Below, piece by piece: positions 42,471-52,367 of a stretch of DNA of 64,000 nucleotides. A model generated the notes under the pieces. The model saw only the letters and a list, made by a program, of their open reading frames with translations. It searched no databases and was not told the origin of the DNA. The stretch lies in the NCBI GenBank assembly GCA_964424115.1, contig CAYRHN010000007.1:124001-188000 (forward strand). Reading direction: 5' to 3'. Made by a program: the position numbers and the translations under genes. Positions within the stretch are counted from its first letter, which is position 1. Every line of letters begins with the position of its first letter. This DNA is from CAYRHN01 sp964424115. GTDB taxonomy: Bacteria > Chloroflexota > Anaerolineae > Anaerolineales > Anaerolineaceae.

Positions 42471-44468
42471 TCACCTCAGCACCAAATAGATCAGGATACC
42501 GGCCACGCCCAACGCCACCCATGCGGCGTAGGAACGCACGTAGCCGTTCTGCAGTTTAGACCACAGCCCCGCCAACCCGCGCGAGAGAGCGCCAAACCCA
42601 TTCACAATACCGTCGATCACTCCCTGGTCCAGCCATCCGGCGAAGAAGCCCGCCAGCGCTTGATAAGGCTTGACGAACAGGAAGCCGTAAAGCTCATCCA
42701 CCCACCACTTGTTCTGCATGCCCTTGAAAACCGGGCCGAGCGTCCGTGCCAGCGGATCGCCTTCCTCGGGGTGGATGAACAGCTTGCGCCGTCCGTACAC
42801 TCCCCAGGCCAGCACCAATCCGGTCAGCGCCAGCACCAGCGAGATCGTTGCCACCGGCCACTCGAACGGCACTGCCAGGTTTTTGGTCAGGCTCGCCTCC
42901 AGCCAATGTTCCAGGAAATACTGCCCCGGCAAGTTCAAGGCCCCGCCTGCGATTGAAAGGATCGCCAGCAGCAGCAGCGGGATGCTGATGATCATTGGAC
43001 TTTCCAGCGCGTGCGCCGCAGCTTTGCTGCGCGGCTGACCGAAGAAGATCATCAAGACCTGCCGCCCCATGTAGAAGGCGGTCAGGAAGGCTGTCACCAC
43101 CAGGATGATATAGACTGCCAGGTGGGTTTGTGCTGCAGCGCCCAGGATCTCATCCTTGGAGAAGAAACCCGCAAATGGAACAATACCGGCCAACGCCAGC
43201 GCGCCTGCCAGGTACACCCAGAAGGTGCGCGGCATGCGGTTATACAGCCCGCCCATGTTCCGCATATCCTGCGGATCGATATGGTCTCCACCGTGTTCCT
43301 CATGCCCGTGGCCCGCCTCTGCGCCTCGCTCCATGCCCAGGATCACCGACCCCGCGCTAAGGAAGAGCAGTGCCTTGAAGAAGGCGTGCGTCGCCAGGTG
43401 GAACATGCCCGCCGTGAAGGCTCCCATGCCCACCGCCGCGACCATGAAACCCAGCTGGCTGATGGTCGAATAAGCCAGCACTTTCTTGATGTCAAACTGC
43501 GCCACCGCAATCGTCGCCGCGAAAATGGCCGTCAGTGCGCCTACCCAGGTCGCCACTTCCGCCGAGACCGGCGCGGCACTGAACAACGGCTGCGAGCGCA
43601 CGATCAGGTACACACCTGCGGTCACCATCGTTGCCGCATGGATCAGCGCCGAGACCGGTGTGGGGCCGGCCATCGCGTCCGGCAGCCACACGTACATCGG
43701 CAGCTGCGCCGACTTACCCGCCACCCCCAGCAGCATCAGCAGAGTGATCACCACCACCACGCCCGATTGCAGGATCTCCGGCTGCCCAGCCCCGGCGAAC
43801 ACTCCGTCGAAGCTCACCGTGCCGAACACCACCAACATCAAGAACAGGGCGATCAGCAGGCCAAAGTCGCCGATCCGATTGACAACGAAGGCTTTCTTGG
43901 CGGCCTGTGCATTGGCGATCCCATCCTTGCCTTTCTCATACCAGAAGCCGATCAAGAGGTAAGAGCACAACCCCACCCCTTCCCAGCCTACGAAGAGCAT
44001 CAGATAGTTGTCGGCCGTCACCAGCAGCATCATCGAAGCGATAAAGAGGTTCAAATAAACGAAGAAGCGGCTGAACCGGTTGGGGTCGCCGTTGTGGCGC
44101 ACATCCGCATGCATGTAACCGATCGAATAGATGTGGATCAACGCACCAACGCCGGATACCACCAGCATCATCACCGCTGAGAGCGTATCCAGCCGAAAGC
44201 CCCAGGAGATATTCAATGCACCGATCTTGATCCAGTCCGCCAGGTTCACCACCTGCGCCTGCGGTTCGCCGCTGCTGCCCAGCCGGATTGCCAGGTAGAG
44301 CGAGAGCGCAAAGGTCAAAATGGTCGCCAGGCTGCCTACCCAGCCGCTGAATTTCTCTCCCAGACGGCGTCCAAATGCCATATTGAGCAGCAGCCCGATC
44401 AGGGGGATGAAAACCACCCACGGGAGCAAGTTAAAGGTCACATCTTGAAGGGTCAAATTTGGTTCCAT
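42471..44468 (-). CDS. nuoL: NADH-quinone oxidoreductase subunit L
   Basis: The largest proton-pumping subunit (665 residues). FVGWEGVGLCSYLLIGFWYE, AQLPMYVWLPDAMAGPTPVS (with conserved Lys and His in the flanks), DIKKVLAYSTISQLGFMVAA and a long C-terminal amphipathic helix section are all as in NuoL. A His/Glu-rich loop (HGHEEHGGDH) follows the eighth helix or so. An AGGAACC is just upstream of the ATG. Confidence 0.96.
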   Translation of the reverse strand: MEPNLTLQDVTFNLLPWVVFIPLIGLLLNMAFGRRLGEKFSGWVGSLATILTFALSLYLAIRLGSSGEPQAQVVNLADWIKIGALNISWGFRLDTLSAVMMLVVSGVGALIHIYSIGYMHADVRHNGDPNRFSRFFVYLNLFIASMMLLVTADNYLMLFVGWEGVGLCSYLLIGFWYEKGKDGIANAQAAKKAFVVNRIGDFGLLIALFLMLVVFGTVSFDGVFAGAGQPEILQSGVVVVITLLMLLGVAGKSAQLPMYVWLPDAMAGPTPVSALIHAATMVTAGVYLIVRSQPLFSAAPVSAEVATWVGALTAIFAATIAVAQFDIKKVLAYSTISQLGFMVAAVGMGAFTAGMFHLATHAFFKALLFLSAGSVILGMERGAEAGHGHEEHGGDHIDPQDMRNMGGLYNRMPRTFWVYLAGALALAGIVPFAGFFSKDEILGAAAQTHLAVYIILVVTAFLTAFYMGRQVLMIFFGQPRSKAAAHALESPMIISIPLLLLAILSIAGGALNLPGQYFLEHWLEASLTKNLAVPFEWPVATISLVLALTGLVLAWGVYGRRKLFIHPEEGDPLARTLGPVFKGMQNKWWVDELYGFLFVKPYQALAGFFAGWLDQGVIDGIVNGFGALSRGLAGLWSKLQNGYVRSYAAWVALGVAGILIYLVLR

Positions 44469-44473
44469 GGTTC

Positions 44474-44773
44474 CTAGCCCTTCATCATATTCATCTGGTC
44501 GATATCAATGCTCTGCTTGACGCGGAAGATCGCCACCATCAGCGCCAAACCCACCGCCACCTCTGCCGCCGCCACCGCCATGACAAAGACCACGTATAAC
44601 TGGCCGCTCATCAACTGGTAGTAAGAAGCAAAGGCAACAAACAGCAGGTTGGCTGCATTGAACATCAATTCCAGGGACATAAAGACCACAATGGCGTTGC
44701 GGCGGATCAAAACTCCCACCAGTCCCACCACGAACATGAACGCCGATAAACCCAGGTAAAAAGCCAGTGGCAT
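44474..44773 (-). CDS. nuoK: NADH-quinone oxidoreductase subunit K
   Basis: A 99-residue protein with three membrane helices. FMSLELMFNAANLLFVAF contains the conserved proton-path glutamate, and AAAEVAVGLALMVAIF the second. Length and position between nuoJ and nuoL are standard. Confidence 0.96.
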   Translation of the reverse strand: MPLAFYLGLSAFMFVVGLVGVLIRRNAIVVFMSLELMFNAANLLFVAFASYYQLMSGQLYVVFVMAVAAAEVAVGLALMVAIFRVKQSIDIDQMNMMKG

Positions 44774-44782
44774 AGCTCCTCC

Positions 44783-45289
44783 TTATCCTTGCCGCTTCTC
44801 GCGGCGGGTGAGCAAGATGGCCCCGATCATTGCCACCAACAAAATGGCCGAGGTGACTTCAAACGGCAGGGGATATTTCTGGTAAAGCTGTCGCGCTACC
44901 TCTTGCGGGGAGGAGAAATCTGCCCCCGGTGAGACCAGCGGCGAGGTATCTGTAAAGCGGATGAAGAACAGCACCCCCACCGCCACCAACACCACCAGGG
45001 CAATGATTGCCGCGATGACCCGCTGCCCGCGCAAATGCTCATCGGTGCTCAACTTCTCACGTCCCAGCAGCATGATCACAAACAAGAACAACACCATGAT
45101 CGCGCCTGCATAAACCGAGATTTGCGTCAGGGCCACAAAAGGCGCGCCCAGCAGCAGGTAAAGCACGCCCACCGCCGAGAAGTTCAACACCAGGAACAGC
45201 GCCGAATAGACCGTATTTCGGCTGAACAACATGATCAACGCCGAAACGACGATCACCAGTGCCAGGGAACCATACAAGAGAATATCCAC
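44783..45289 (-). CDS. nuoJ: NADH-quinone oxidoreductase subunit J
   Basis: A 168-residue protein with five membrane helices, including the pi-bulge helix region VYAGAIMVLFLFVIML and GAPFVALTQI before it. The start is GTG, with AGGAGG immediately upstream. Confidence 0.94.
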   Translation of the reverse strand: MDILLYGSLALVIVVSALIMLFSRNTVYSALFLVLNFSAVGVLYLLLGAPFVALTQISVYAGAIMVLFLFVIMLLGREKLSTDEHLRGQRVIAAIIALVVLVAVGVLFFIRFTDTSPLVSPGADFSSPQEVARQLYQKYPLPFEVTSAILLVAMIGAILLTRREKRQG

Positions 45290-45302
45290 AGGCGCCTCCT
45301 CC

Positions 45303-45794
45303 CTAATCCGTAGGATCTTTCATTTCAGGCACCGAGCGGAAGAATTGGCCCGGTTCTGTCTTACGCGGCGTGGTTTGGCTGCCCGCCGGTACAGCTTCCA
45401 GCAAGCGTTCCTTCGTGTAGATTGCATCATGCCGGTCAGTAAAGGTCAGCTCATAGTTATCACCCAGCACGATCGCCTCGGTCGGGCAGGCATCCTCGCA
45501 AAAACCGCAGAAGATGCAGCGCAGGTAATTGATCTCGTAAGTGCTGGCGTAACGTTCTCCCGGCGAGTAGCGCACCTCGTCGGTGTTCTCCGAGGCTTCC
45601 ACGAAGATCGCATCCGCCGGGCAGGCCGCTGCGCACAACGAACATCCAATGCACTTCTCCAGCCCGTTGTCGTAGCGCTTCAGCACGTGCCGGCCTTTGA
45701 ACCGCTCGCGTACCGGGCGCTTCTGCTCCGGGTATTGGATCGTTACCGGTTTGGTGAACAAAGTCTTCAGGGTAGTAAAGAGACCTTTAAACAT
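45303..45794 (-). CDS. nuoI: NADH-quinone oxidoreductase subunit I (2x4Fe-4S)
   Basis: A 163-residue peripheral-arm subunit. Two CxxCxxCxxxCP motifs, CIGCSLCAAACPADAI and CIFCGFCEDACPTEAI, hold clusters N6a and N6b. It starts within a base or two of the nuoH stop. Confidence 0.96.
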   Translation of the reverse strand: MFKGLFTTLKTLFTKPVTIQYPEQKRPVRERFKGRHVLKRYDNGLEKCIGCSLCAAACPADAIFVEASENTDEVRYSPGERYASTYEINYLRCIFCGFCEDACPTEAIVLGDNYELTFTDRHDAIYTKERLLEAVPAGSQTTPRKTEPGQFFRSVPEMKDPTD

Positions 45795-45795
45795 C

Positions 45796-46800
45796 CTAGC
45801 CTCCTGTCAGCACAACGATAATACCGGTGACCAACACATTCAGCAGCGCCAGCGGAAGCATGATCTTCCACTCCAGCGCCATCAGGCGGTCATAGCGGAT
45901 GCGCGGCAGCGTGGCGCGAATCCATACAATCAAGAAGACCCACAACCCGGTCTTCAGCAGCAAATAGATCGGCCCCAGGATCGGATACTGGTCCACGCCC
46001 GGTCCCTGGAACCCGCCCAGGAAGAGCGTTGCCCCGATCACCGAGACCGCCACCATCTTGATGTATTCCGCCATGAAGAACAAGGCGAACTTCATCCCCG
46101 AATATTCAGTATGGTAGCCAGCGGTCAATTCCTGTTCAGCTTCCGGCATATCAAAAGGCGCGCGGTTCACCTCTGCCAGGCTTGCAAAGATGTAGATCAG
46201 GAACGCTACCGGCTGTTTGAACACAAACCAGACATCCTTTTGCGCCGTGACAATATCCACCATGCTCAACGAACCCGCCAGCAGGATCGGCCCCAGGTAG
46301 GCCAGGCCCAGCGAAAGTTCGTAGCTGATCATCTGCGCTGTGGCGCGCAGGCCGCCCAGCATGGCATACTTATTGTTCGATGACCAACCTGCCAGGGTGA
46401 TCCCGTAAACCGAGATCGAGGTGACCGCCAGAATATACAGCACCGCCACGTTCACATCGGCGATATAAAGGGTGATCTCCCGCCCGAACAGGTTGATGGA
46501 AGTGCCCCACGGCACCACCCCCAGCACCACCAGGGCCGGGATGACCGTGATGATCGGCGCCATGAAGAAAATGAACTTGTCGGCATTGGTGGGGGTCAGC
46601 TCCTCTTTGAAGATCAGCTTGACCGCATCCGCGATCGGCTGCAAGAGACCCGCCGGCCCGGCGCGGTTCGGCCCCACGCGCACCTGCATGCGCGCCAGCA
46701 CTTTGCGCTCGAACAGCGTGGTGTAGGCAAACCCAACGGTCAGCGCCAGCACCAGCACGAGAGACTTAAGTATCCATTCCAAAATCATCCCAAAGTCCAT
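45796..46800 (-). CDS. nuoH: NADH-quinone oxidoreductase subunit H
   Basis: A 334-residue membrane subunit that builds the quinone-entry site with NuoB and NuoD. RVGPNRAGPAGLLQPIADAV, EVNRAPFDMPEAEQELTAGY (the conserved quinone-pocket loop) and RATLPRIRYDRLMALEWK are intact. A GGAGAG is upstream. Confidence 0.96.
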   Translation of the reverse strand: MDFGMILEWILKSLVLVLALTVGFAYTTLFERKVLARMQVRVGPNRAGPAGLLQPIADAVKLIFKEELTPTNADKFIFFMAPIITVIPALVVLGVVPWGTSINLFGREITLYIADVNVAVLYILAVTSISVYGITLAGWSSNNKYAMLGGLRATAQMISYELSLGLAYLGPILLAGSLSMVDIVTAQKDVWFVFKQPVAFLIYIFASLAEVNRAPFDMPEAEQELTAGYHTEYSGMKFALFFMAEYIKMVAVSVIGATLFLGGFQGPGVDQYPILGPIYLLLKTGLWVFLIVWIRATLPRIRYDRLMALEWKIMLPLALLNVLVTGIIVVLTGG

Positions 46801-46814
46801 ACCATCTCTCCGTC

Positions 46815-49286
46815 TCAGGATTCCAACACGGTCAGACCGTCCACCGGCAGCCCTACGCTGCGCGGAATGAACACCACGCCCTCAGGCAAATCTGCGTCCA
46901 GCCGCACCAGCGCTTCGAATGCCGTGCCCTTCAGGGTCAGGCTCACCTTTGCCCCATCCTCCCAGCCTTTTGCTCCGGCGGTCTCAGGGTGCACGAACAC
47001 CAAAGGCTGCGCCAGTCGCTTTTCCAGCAGTCCAGCCGGCATCAAGGTTTGCCCGCGGTCCAGCAGGCGCGTATAAGGCGCCGCCAGCAAAGCAGCACGC
47101 TTGCGCAAACCGGTCTCACTCACAGGTGTAGCCGGGAATTCGGGAGTGAAGCGCTGCGGTACCGTCAGGTGCACTCCGAGCCCCTGCTGGTTGTCATACG
47201 AAGTGCCGCCGTAATAAAGATCGCTGCGCCCAATTAACGGCCACTGCTCGACTGTCTCCGCCAGGCGCGGGTAATCCACCTGGGCGTACTCGCGCACGCT
47301 CTCGGCAATGCGCGCCATCACTGCGGCAGCCGAACGGCCTTCCAGGTCCAAACCCAGCTGCTTGGCCAGTTGTGCCGCAATAGCAAAATCGGGACGCGCC
47401 TCTCCCACAGGCAGGATCGCCGGGTAGAAGCGCTGCACGCGCCGCTCGCCGGAGGTATAGGTGCCTTCGCGCTCTTGGGGTGCCAGGGCCGGCAGCACTA
47501 CATCTGCGCGGCGGGCCGTCTCAGTCAGGAACAGCTCCTGCACTACCACAAATCCGGCCTGGTCCAGCGCCGCGGCCAATTCCGGGTCATCCCCGGCCGG
47601 GTCAGCCGCAGCAATGTAGGCCACTGCAGCGCCGGAGAGCAGTTCTCGCAGGTTGGTCAACGGGCGGAAACCCATATCCCAGGCGCCCTGCGTGTTGCCG
47701 TTCGGCCATACTCCCACCAGGCCGTTGTTCGGGCGGCCAAAGTGCTGCGTCTTCACCAACAGCTCTGCGCACACATGCGCCAGTTCGGTCGAGCCTTCCA
47801 ACCCCAATCCCTCGCTCCCGAACAAGATCACCGCGTTTTCCGCAGCGGCAAATGCCTCACCAGCAGCCCGCAGCGGCATGGCCGCTCCAGCCTGGTTGGC
47901 CGGTAAAAGTTCCGATACCACGCGGGCTTCATCGCCCGGGCTGTAACGCACCTGGTGCGCCGCATATGGATCCAGCCGGGTTGCCCGCGGAGCAAGCACG
48001 ATCAAGGTCGCTCCGCGTTTGACGGCCTGCTTCACACGCAGCCACCACAGCGGAGCTTCCTCGTGCAGGTCGCTCGCCACCACCAAGATGACCGAGCCTT
48101 TGCCCATCTCGCCGAAATTGCTGCCCGGTGCCAGTCCCAGTTGAGCAGTCAGGTCGCCGCCCGCCATATAAGAATACAGGGCTGCCCGTCCGCCGCGCGC
48201 TGCGGCAAGCTGGCGCAGGTTGAACAGGTCTTCATTTGCCAGCCGCCCGCCTGCCAGGGTCACCGTATTTTCCCCGGCTGATTGCAGCTTCTCAGCCACC
48301 AGGGCCAGCGCCTCGTCCCAACTCGCCGGCCCCAACTTGTCGTTCTTACGCACCAGCGGCTGGGTCAGGCGTTCCGGGCTTTCCGCATAATGATACCCAA
48401 AGCGCCCGCGGTCGCAGATCCAGATCTCATTCACAACTTCGTTTTGGCGCGGCATGGCACGCTTGATCATCGTCTTACCGCCGGACTTGGCTTCCGTGCG
48501 CACGTTATAGGTCAGGTTGCATCCCACCGGGCAGTGATTGCAGATCGAAGCAGCCGAATTCAACTCCCAGGCCCGCGCCCCAAAGCGGAAATCGGCTGTG
48601 GTCAGCGCCCCCACCGGGCAAATATCGGTTGTGTTGCCCGACCAGATCGAGTCAAAACCTGGCTCCGAGCAAGTAACGATCTCCAACGAGCGCCCGCGGT
48701 GGTGAAAGCCGATCACCGGATCATCTACCACCTCGTGTTGGAAGCGCACGCACCGCCCGCACTGAATACAGCGCTCGCGGTCCAGGAAGATCAGCTCGCC
48801 CAAGGGAACGTGTTTTCCCAGGTGAATCTTCTCATCAAACAGGAAGCGGCTTTCTCCACTGCCGTAGGCCATGGTGAGATTCTGCAGCGGGCACTCGCCG
48901 CCCTTATCGCACACCGGGCAATCCAGTGGATGCGAGGTGAGAATGAATTCCACTACCTCTTTACGCGCGGCTTTCACCTTATCGCTCTGGGTGACCACCA
49001 CCATCCCTTCCGAGACCGGCGTGGTGCAGCCGGTTTCCAGCTTGGGGGCAAACTGGATCTTGGGCGAGCCGTCCTCGTTCAACACTGGTTGGCCGGTAGC
49101 CCGGTCGATCACCGGGCGGCCGATGTCCACCAGGCACATGCGGCACATCCCCACCGGTTCCATCTTGGGATGATAGCAAAACACCGGAATATCCACACCC
49201 ACTTTCTTGGCAGCATCCACCACCAGCATCCCTTCCGGCACGCTGAGCTGCTTTCCATCTATTGTCAAGGTGATCATTTTACTCAT
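46815..49286 (-). CDS. nuoG: NADH-quinone oxidoreductase subunit G (Fe-S, molybdopterin-type)
   Basis: An 823-residue protein. The N-terminal 2Fe-2S ferredoxin domain has CRMCLVDIG; the His-Cys3 cluster and 4Fe-4S follow (CPVCDKGGECPLQNL, ERCIQCGRCVRFQ, TDICPVGALT), then the CNHCPVGCNLTYN cluster and a molybdopterin-oxidoreductase domain that no longer needs a cofactor. Cofactor-free NuoG is normal in complex I. An 86-base gap before it contains an intergenic repeat. Confidence 0.94.
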   Translation of the reverse strand: MSKMITLTIDGKQLSVPEGMLVVDAAKKVGVDIPVFCYHPKMEPVGMCRMCLVDIGRPVIDRATGQPVLNEDGSPKIQFAPKLETGCTTPVSEGMVVVTQSDKVKAARKEVVEFILTSHPLDCPVCDKGGECPLQNLTMAYGSGESRFLFDEKIHLGKHVPLGELIFLDRERCIQCGRCVRFQHEVVDDPVIGFHHRGRSLEIVTCSEPGFDSIWSGNTTDICPVGALTTADFRFGARAWELNSAASICNHCPVGCNLTYNVRTEAKSGGKTMIKRAMPRQNEVVNEIWICDRGRFGYHYAESPERLTQPLVRKNDKLGPASWDEALALVAEKLQSAGENTVTLAGGRLANEDLFNLRQLAAARGGRAALYSYMAGGDLTAQLGLAPGSNFGEMGKGSVILVVASDLHEEAPLWWLRVKQAVKRGATLIVLAPRATRLDPYAAHQVRYSPGDEARVVSELLPANQAGAAMPLRAAGEAFAAAENAVILFGSEGLGLEGSTELAHVCAELLVKTQHFGRPNNGLVGVWPNGNTQGAWDMGFRPLTNLRELLSGAAVAYIAAADPAGDDPELAAALDQAGFVVVQELFLTETARRADVVLPALAPQEREGTYTSGERRVQRFYPAILPVGEARPDFAIAAQLAKQLGLDLEGRSAAAVMARIAESVREYAQVDYPRLAETVEQWPLIGRSDLYYGGTSYDNQQGLGVHLTVPQRFTPEFPATPVSETGLRKRAALLAAPYTRLLDRGQTLMPAGLLEKRLAQPLVFVHPETAGAKGWEDGAKVSLTLKGTAFEALVRLDADLPEGVVFIPRSVGLPVDGLTVLES

Positions 49287-49314
49287 ACCATCTCACCATC
49301 CGTTGTAAAAGATT

Positions 49315-49343
49315 TAACCACGAAGACGCAAAGTCGCGCAGGA
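49315..49343 (-). repeat. ACTTTGCGTCTTCGTGG repeat between nuoF and nuoG
   Basis: Read on the minus strand, CTGCGCGACTTTGCGTCTTC followed by GTGGTTAA matches the 39459-39497 family. It sits within the 86-base nuoF-nuoG spacer, the only sizeable gap in the operon. Confidence 0.6.
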
Positions 49344-49372
49344 TTTAATATACTAATTCCATGGTTTGCGGT

Positions 49373-50629
49373 TTACATTTGTTTCACATGCTGGTCAAAG
49401 TCGGCCCGGAACTTCTCGATCCCCGACATGACCGCCATGATCGAAAACTCGCCCAACGCGCACAGGCATTTATTCTGGATCTGGTGGGCAACAAAGTTCA
49501 GCAAATCCACATCCCCGGTTGCGGCAGTGCCGTTTACCAACCGGTCGGCAATGTGCGCCATCCAATACGTGCCTTCCCGGCACGGGGTGCACTTTCCGCA
49601 CGACTCATGCTTGAAGAAATGAGTTGTCTTGTTCACCAGCCAGGCGATATCGACCGAATCATCGATAATGATCACCGAGGCCGATCCCAACGGAGCATTT
49701 ACCCGCGCCATGGTCGACTCATAATCCATCGGTGTATCCAGTGCGTTGTCATCTGCCACAATTAGTGAAGAAGACGCCCCTGCCGCCATGATCGCCTTGA
49801 TCTTGCACCCCTCGGGGATTCCTCCGCCGTGCGTATAGATCAGCTCGCGAAAAGTAGTCCCCAGCGGCAGCTCATAGTTGCCCGGCTTGTTAATACACCC
49901 GGAGAGGGAGAAGATCTTCACCCCCGGGCTTTTCTCCGTGCCGGTCTGGCGGAACCAGGCCGAACCGTTCTGCACGATCCCCGGCACATTGCTAAGCGTC
50001 TCCACGTTGTTGATCACGGTCGGCTTGCCGAACAACCCATACACCGCCGGGAAAGGCGGGCGCAGGCGTGGCTGGCCCAATTTGCCTTCGATCGACTCGA
50101 GCAGCGCAGTTTCCTCGCCGCACACATACGCTCCCGCCCCCAGGTGGGTGTATAGATGCAGGGAGTAATCCGTGCCCAGCACCTTGTCGCCCAGGAAACC
50201 GGCTTTCTCCAGTTCGGCGATCTTCTCATCCAGCTTTTGCGCAATCTGCCAGAATTCGCCGCGTAGATAAATATAAGCATCGTTGGCCTGCACGGCGAAG
50301 GAGGCCAGCATCAAACCCTCCAGGAACTGGAACGGGTTGCTCTCCAAGATCTCGCGGTCTTTGAACGTGCCCGGTTCGGACTCATCCGCATTGGCCACCA
50401 CGTAATGCGGCCACAAATGATTGGGAATGAAACTCCATTTCATCCCGGTTGGGAAGCCCGCCCCGCCGCGCCCGCGCAGGCCGGAATTCTTCACCTCGTT
50501 CAATACATCCGCGGGCTTCAGGCTGGTCAGCGCCTTATGATAGGCGTCAAAACCGCCGTTGGCGCGGTAAACATCCAGTTGGTCCAGGTTGGGAATATCC
50601 CGATGGCGAAGGAGCAAATAAGGGCTCAT
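49373..50629 (-). CDS. nuoF: NADH-quinone oxidoreductase subunit F (NADH/FMN-binding)
   Basis: A 418-residue flavoprotein. RGRGGAGFPTGMKWSF (NADH/FMN loop), GAGAYVCGEETALLESIEGK (FMN site) and ESCGKCTPCREGT (4Fe-4S cluster N3) are diagnostic. It is the entry point for NADH electrons. Its ATG overlaps the nuoE stop by four bases. Confidence 0.97.
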   Translation of the reverse strand: MSPYLLLRHRDIPNLDQLDVYRANGGFDAYHKALTSLKPADVLNEVKNSGLRGRGGAGFPTGMKWSFIPNHLWPHYVVANADESEPGTFKDREILESNPFQFLEGLMLASFAVQANDAYIYLRGEFWQIAQKLDEKIAELEKAGFLGDKVLGTDYSLHLYTHLGAGAYVCGEETALLESIEGKLGQPRLRPPFPAVYGLFGKPTVINNVETLSNVPGIVQNGSAWFRQTGTEKSPGVKIFSLSGCINKPGNYELPLGTTFRELIYTHGGGIPEGCKIKAIMAAGASSSLIVADDNALDTPMDYESTMARVNAPLGSASVIIIDDSVDIAWLVNKTTHFFKHESCGKCTPCREGTYWMAHIADRLVNGTAATGDVDLLNFVAHQIQNKCLCALGEFSIMAVMSGIEKFRADFDQHVKQM

Positions 50630-51141
50630 TTGGCCTCCTCGTGGCGTTTGCGCAGCGTCTCAACCACCTGCAGGGCTTTTTCCACCGTCAGGTGTTCGTG
50701 ATAGGCAATATCGCCGCCGCCCTGCACCTGCATCATCGGGGCGCGGTGGCAGGCCGCCAGGCAGGTCACCTCTTCCACCAGGAACATTCCATCCGGGGTG
50801 GTTTCGCCTGGTTTGACGTTCAGCGCAGCGCACAGATCGCGGAAGAATTTCTCTGCTCCGCGTAGCGCGCATGGCAGATCGGTGCATACCTGCAGGCGGT
50901 ATCGCCCGCCCGGCTCCTCATGGAAGAGCGTATAAAAACCTGCCACCGAGTCCACGTCCGTTGCTGAAAGGCCGGTGATCTCCGCCACATCCTGGATAGC
51001 CTGTGTGCTGAGATAATTCTCCTCGCGCTGCGCCAGGTACAGCAACGGCATCACCGCTGCCTTCCGTCCGATGTCTCCAGCCGGGTATTTGGCCAGAATG
51101 CGTTCGATCTCTTGGGGATACTTCTTGAGCAGCTCGTTCAT
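50626..51141 (-). CDS. nuoE: NADH-quinone oxidoreductase subunit E (2Fe-2S)
   Basis: A 171-residue thioredoxin-fold protein with CTDLPCAL and VTCLAACHRAP, the four Cys of the N1a cluster. The ATG at 51141 overlaps the nuoD stop (ATGA), so the slightly longer TTG frame is not used. Confidence 0.95.
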   Translation of the reverse strand: MNELLKKYPQEIERILAKYPAGDIGRKAAVMPLLYLAQREENYLSTQAIQDVAEITGLSATDVDSVAGFYTLFHEEPGGRYRLQVCTDLPCALRGAEKFFRDLCAALNVKPGETTPDGMFLVEEVTCLAACHRAPMMQVQGGGDIAYHEHLTVEKALQVVETLRKRHEEAK

Positions 51142-52367
51142 CGGTCGCAATCTCCCAGAACAATATCAATACTGCCGATGATCCCAACCACATCGGCCAC
51201 AAAGTGCCCGCGGGTCAGCAGCGGCATGATCTGCAGGTTGGGGAAAGAGGTGGAACGGTAATGCACACGGAACGGGCGAGGGCTGCCGTCGCTTTCCAGG
51301 TACACGCCCAGCTCTCCGCGCGGCGCCTCGGTCGCTGCATACACCGACCCAACCGGCGGGGTGAATCCCTCCGTCCACAGCTTGAAGTGGTGGATCAGCG
51401 CTTCCATGCTCACCCCGATCTCGGAGCGGGGCGGCGGCACATACTTGCGATTGTTGCTGCGCACCGGCCCCATCGGCAGGTTGTCCATCGCCTGCTGGAT
51501 GATCCGCACCGATTGGCGCATCTCTTCCACCCGCACACGGTAACGCGCATAGATATCGCCGCCGGTTTCGGTTGGAATGTCAAATTCATACTGCTCATAG
51601 CCGGAATACGGGCGCGCCTTCCGCAGATCGTAAGCCATCCCCGATCCGCGCAGCACCGGGCCGGTAATGCCCCAGCGCAGACAGTCCTCCGCGCTGATCA
51701 CACCGATCCCGCGTGTACGCTCCAGGAAGAGCAGGTTGGTGGTCAGCAGCGATTCGTATTCGTCGATGCGGGCGGGCAAGATCTTGATGAAATTACGCAC
51801 CGCATCTTCAAACTCCGCCGGGACATCCCGCCACAGCCCGCCCGGGCGCACGTAGGTGGTCATCATACGCTGACCGGAGCACATCTCGAAGATATCCAAG
51901 ATCATCTCGCGCTCGCGGAAAGCATACAAGAAGACCGACATCGCTGCCAGGTCCAGCGCAGATGTGCCAATCCACACCAGGTGCGAATTTAAGCGAGTCA
52001 ACTCCGCCAGGATCACGCGCAACGCCTGCGCGCGAGGCGGCACATCCAGGTCCAGCAACTTTTCCACCGCCAGGCAGTAGGTCAGGTTGTTGCCGATCGG
52101 GTTCAGGTAATCCAACCGGTCGGTCATCACCTCGGCCTGCTGGTAGGTTTTGGATTCCATGTTCTTCTCCACCCCGGTGTGCAAAAAGCCAATATCCGGG
52201 ATGCAGGAGACCACCTTTTCGCCGTCCAGCTCCAACAGCAAACGCAGCACGCCGTGCGTGGAAGGATGCTGCGGTCCCATGTTCAGCAGCATCGTCTCGC
52301 CTTTCATCGCGCGCTCAGAGACCAGGTGGCGCAGTTCGTCAACCGTCACTTCACGATAATCGCTCAT
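51138..52367 (-). CDS. nuoD: NADH-quinone oxidoreductase subunit D (49 kDa)
   Basis: A 409-residue quinone-site subunit. GPQHPSTHGVLRLLLELDGE, IGFLHTGVEKNMESKTYQQA (conserved His and Glu), DRLDYLNPIGNNL and the C-terminal GIIGSIDIVLGDCDR are clear. The ATG overlaps the nuoC stop by four bases. Confidence 0.97.
   Translation of the reverse strand: MSDYREVTVDELRHLVSERAMKGETMLLNMGPQHPSTHGVLRLLLELDGEKVVSCIPDIGFLHTGVEKNMESKTYQQAEVMTDRLDYLNPIGNNLTYCLAVEKLLDLDVPPRAQALRVILAELTRLNSHLVWIGTSALDLAAMSVFLYAFREREMILDIFEMCSGQRMMTTYVRPGGLWRDVPAEFEDAVRNFIKILPARIDEYESLLTTNLLFLERTRGIGVISAEDCLRWGITGPVLRGSGMAYDLRKARPYSGYEQYEFDIPTETGGDIYARYRVRVEEMRQSVRIIQQAMDNLPMGPVRSNNRKYVPPPRSEIGVSMEALIHHFKLWTEGFTPPVGSVYAATEAPRGELGVYLESDGSPRPFRVHYRSTSFPNLQIMPLLTRGHFVADVVGIIGSIDIVLGDCDR

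Noticed and set aside
43011..44180. Long + strand frame opposite nuoL
   Set aside because: Same antisense pattern; nuoL is fully conserved.
48282..49622. Long + strand frame across nuoG and nuoF
   Set aside because: It crosses two conserved genes and a repeat; no domain is seen.
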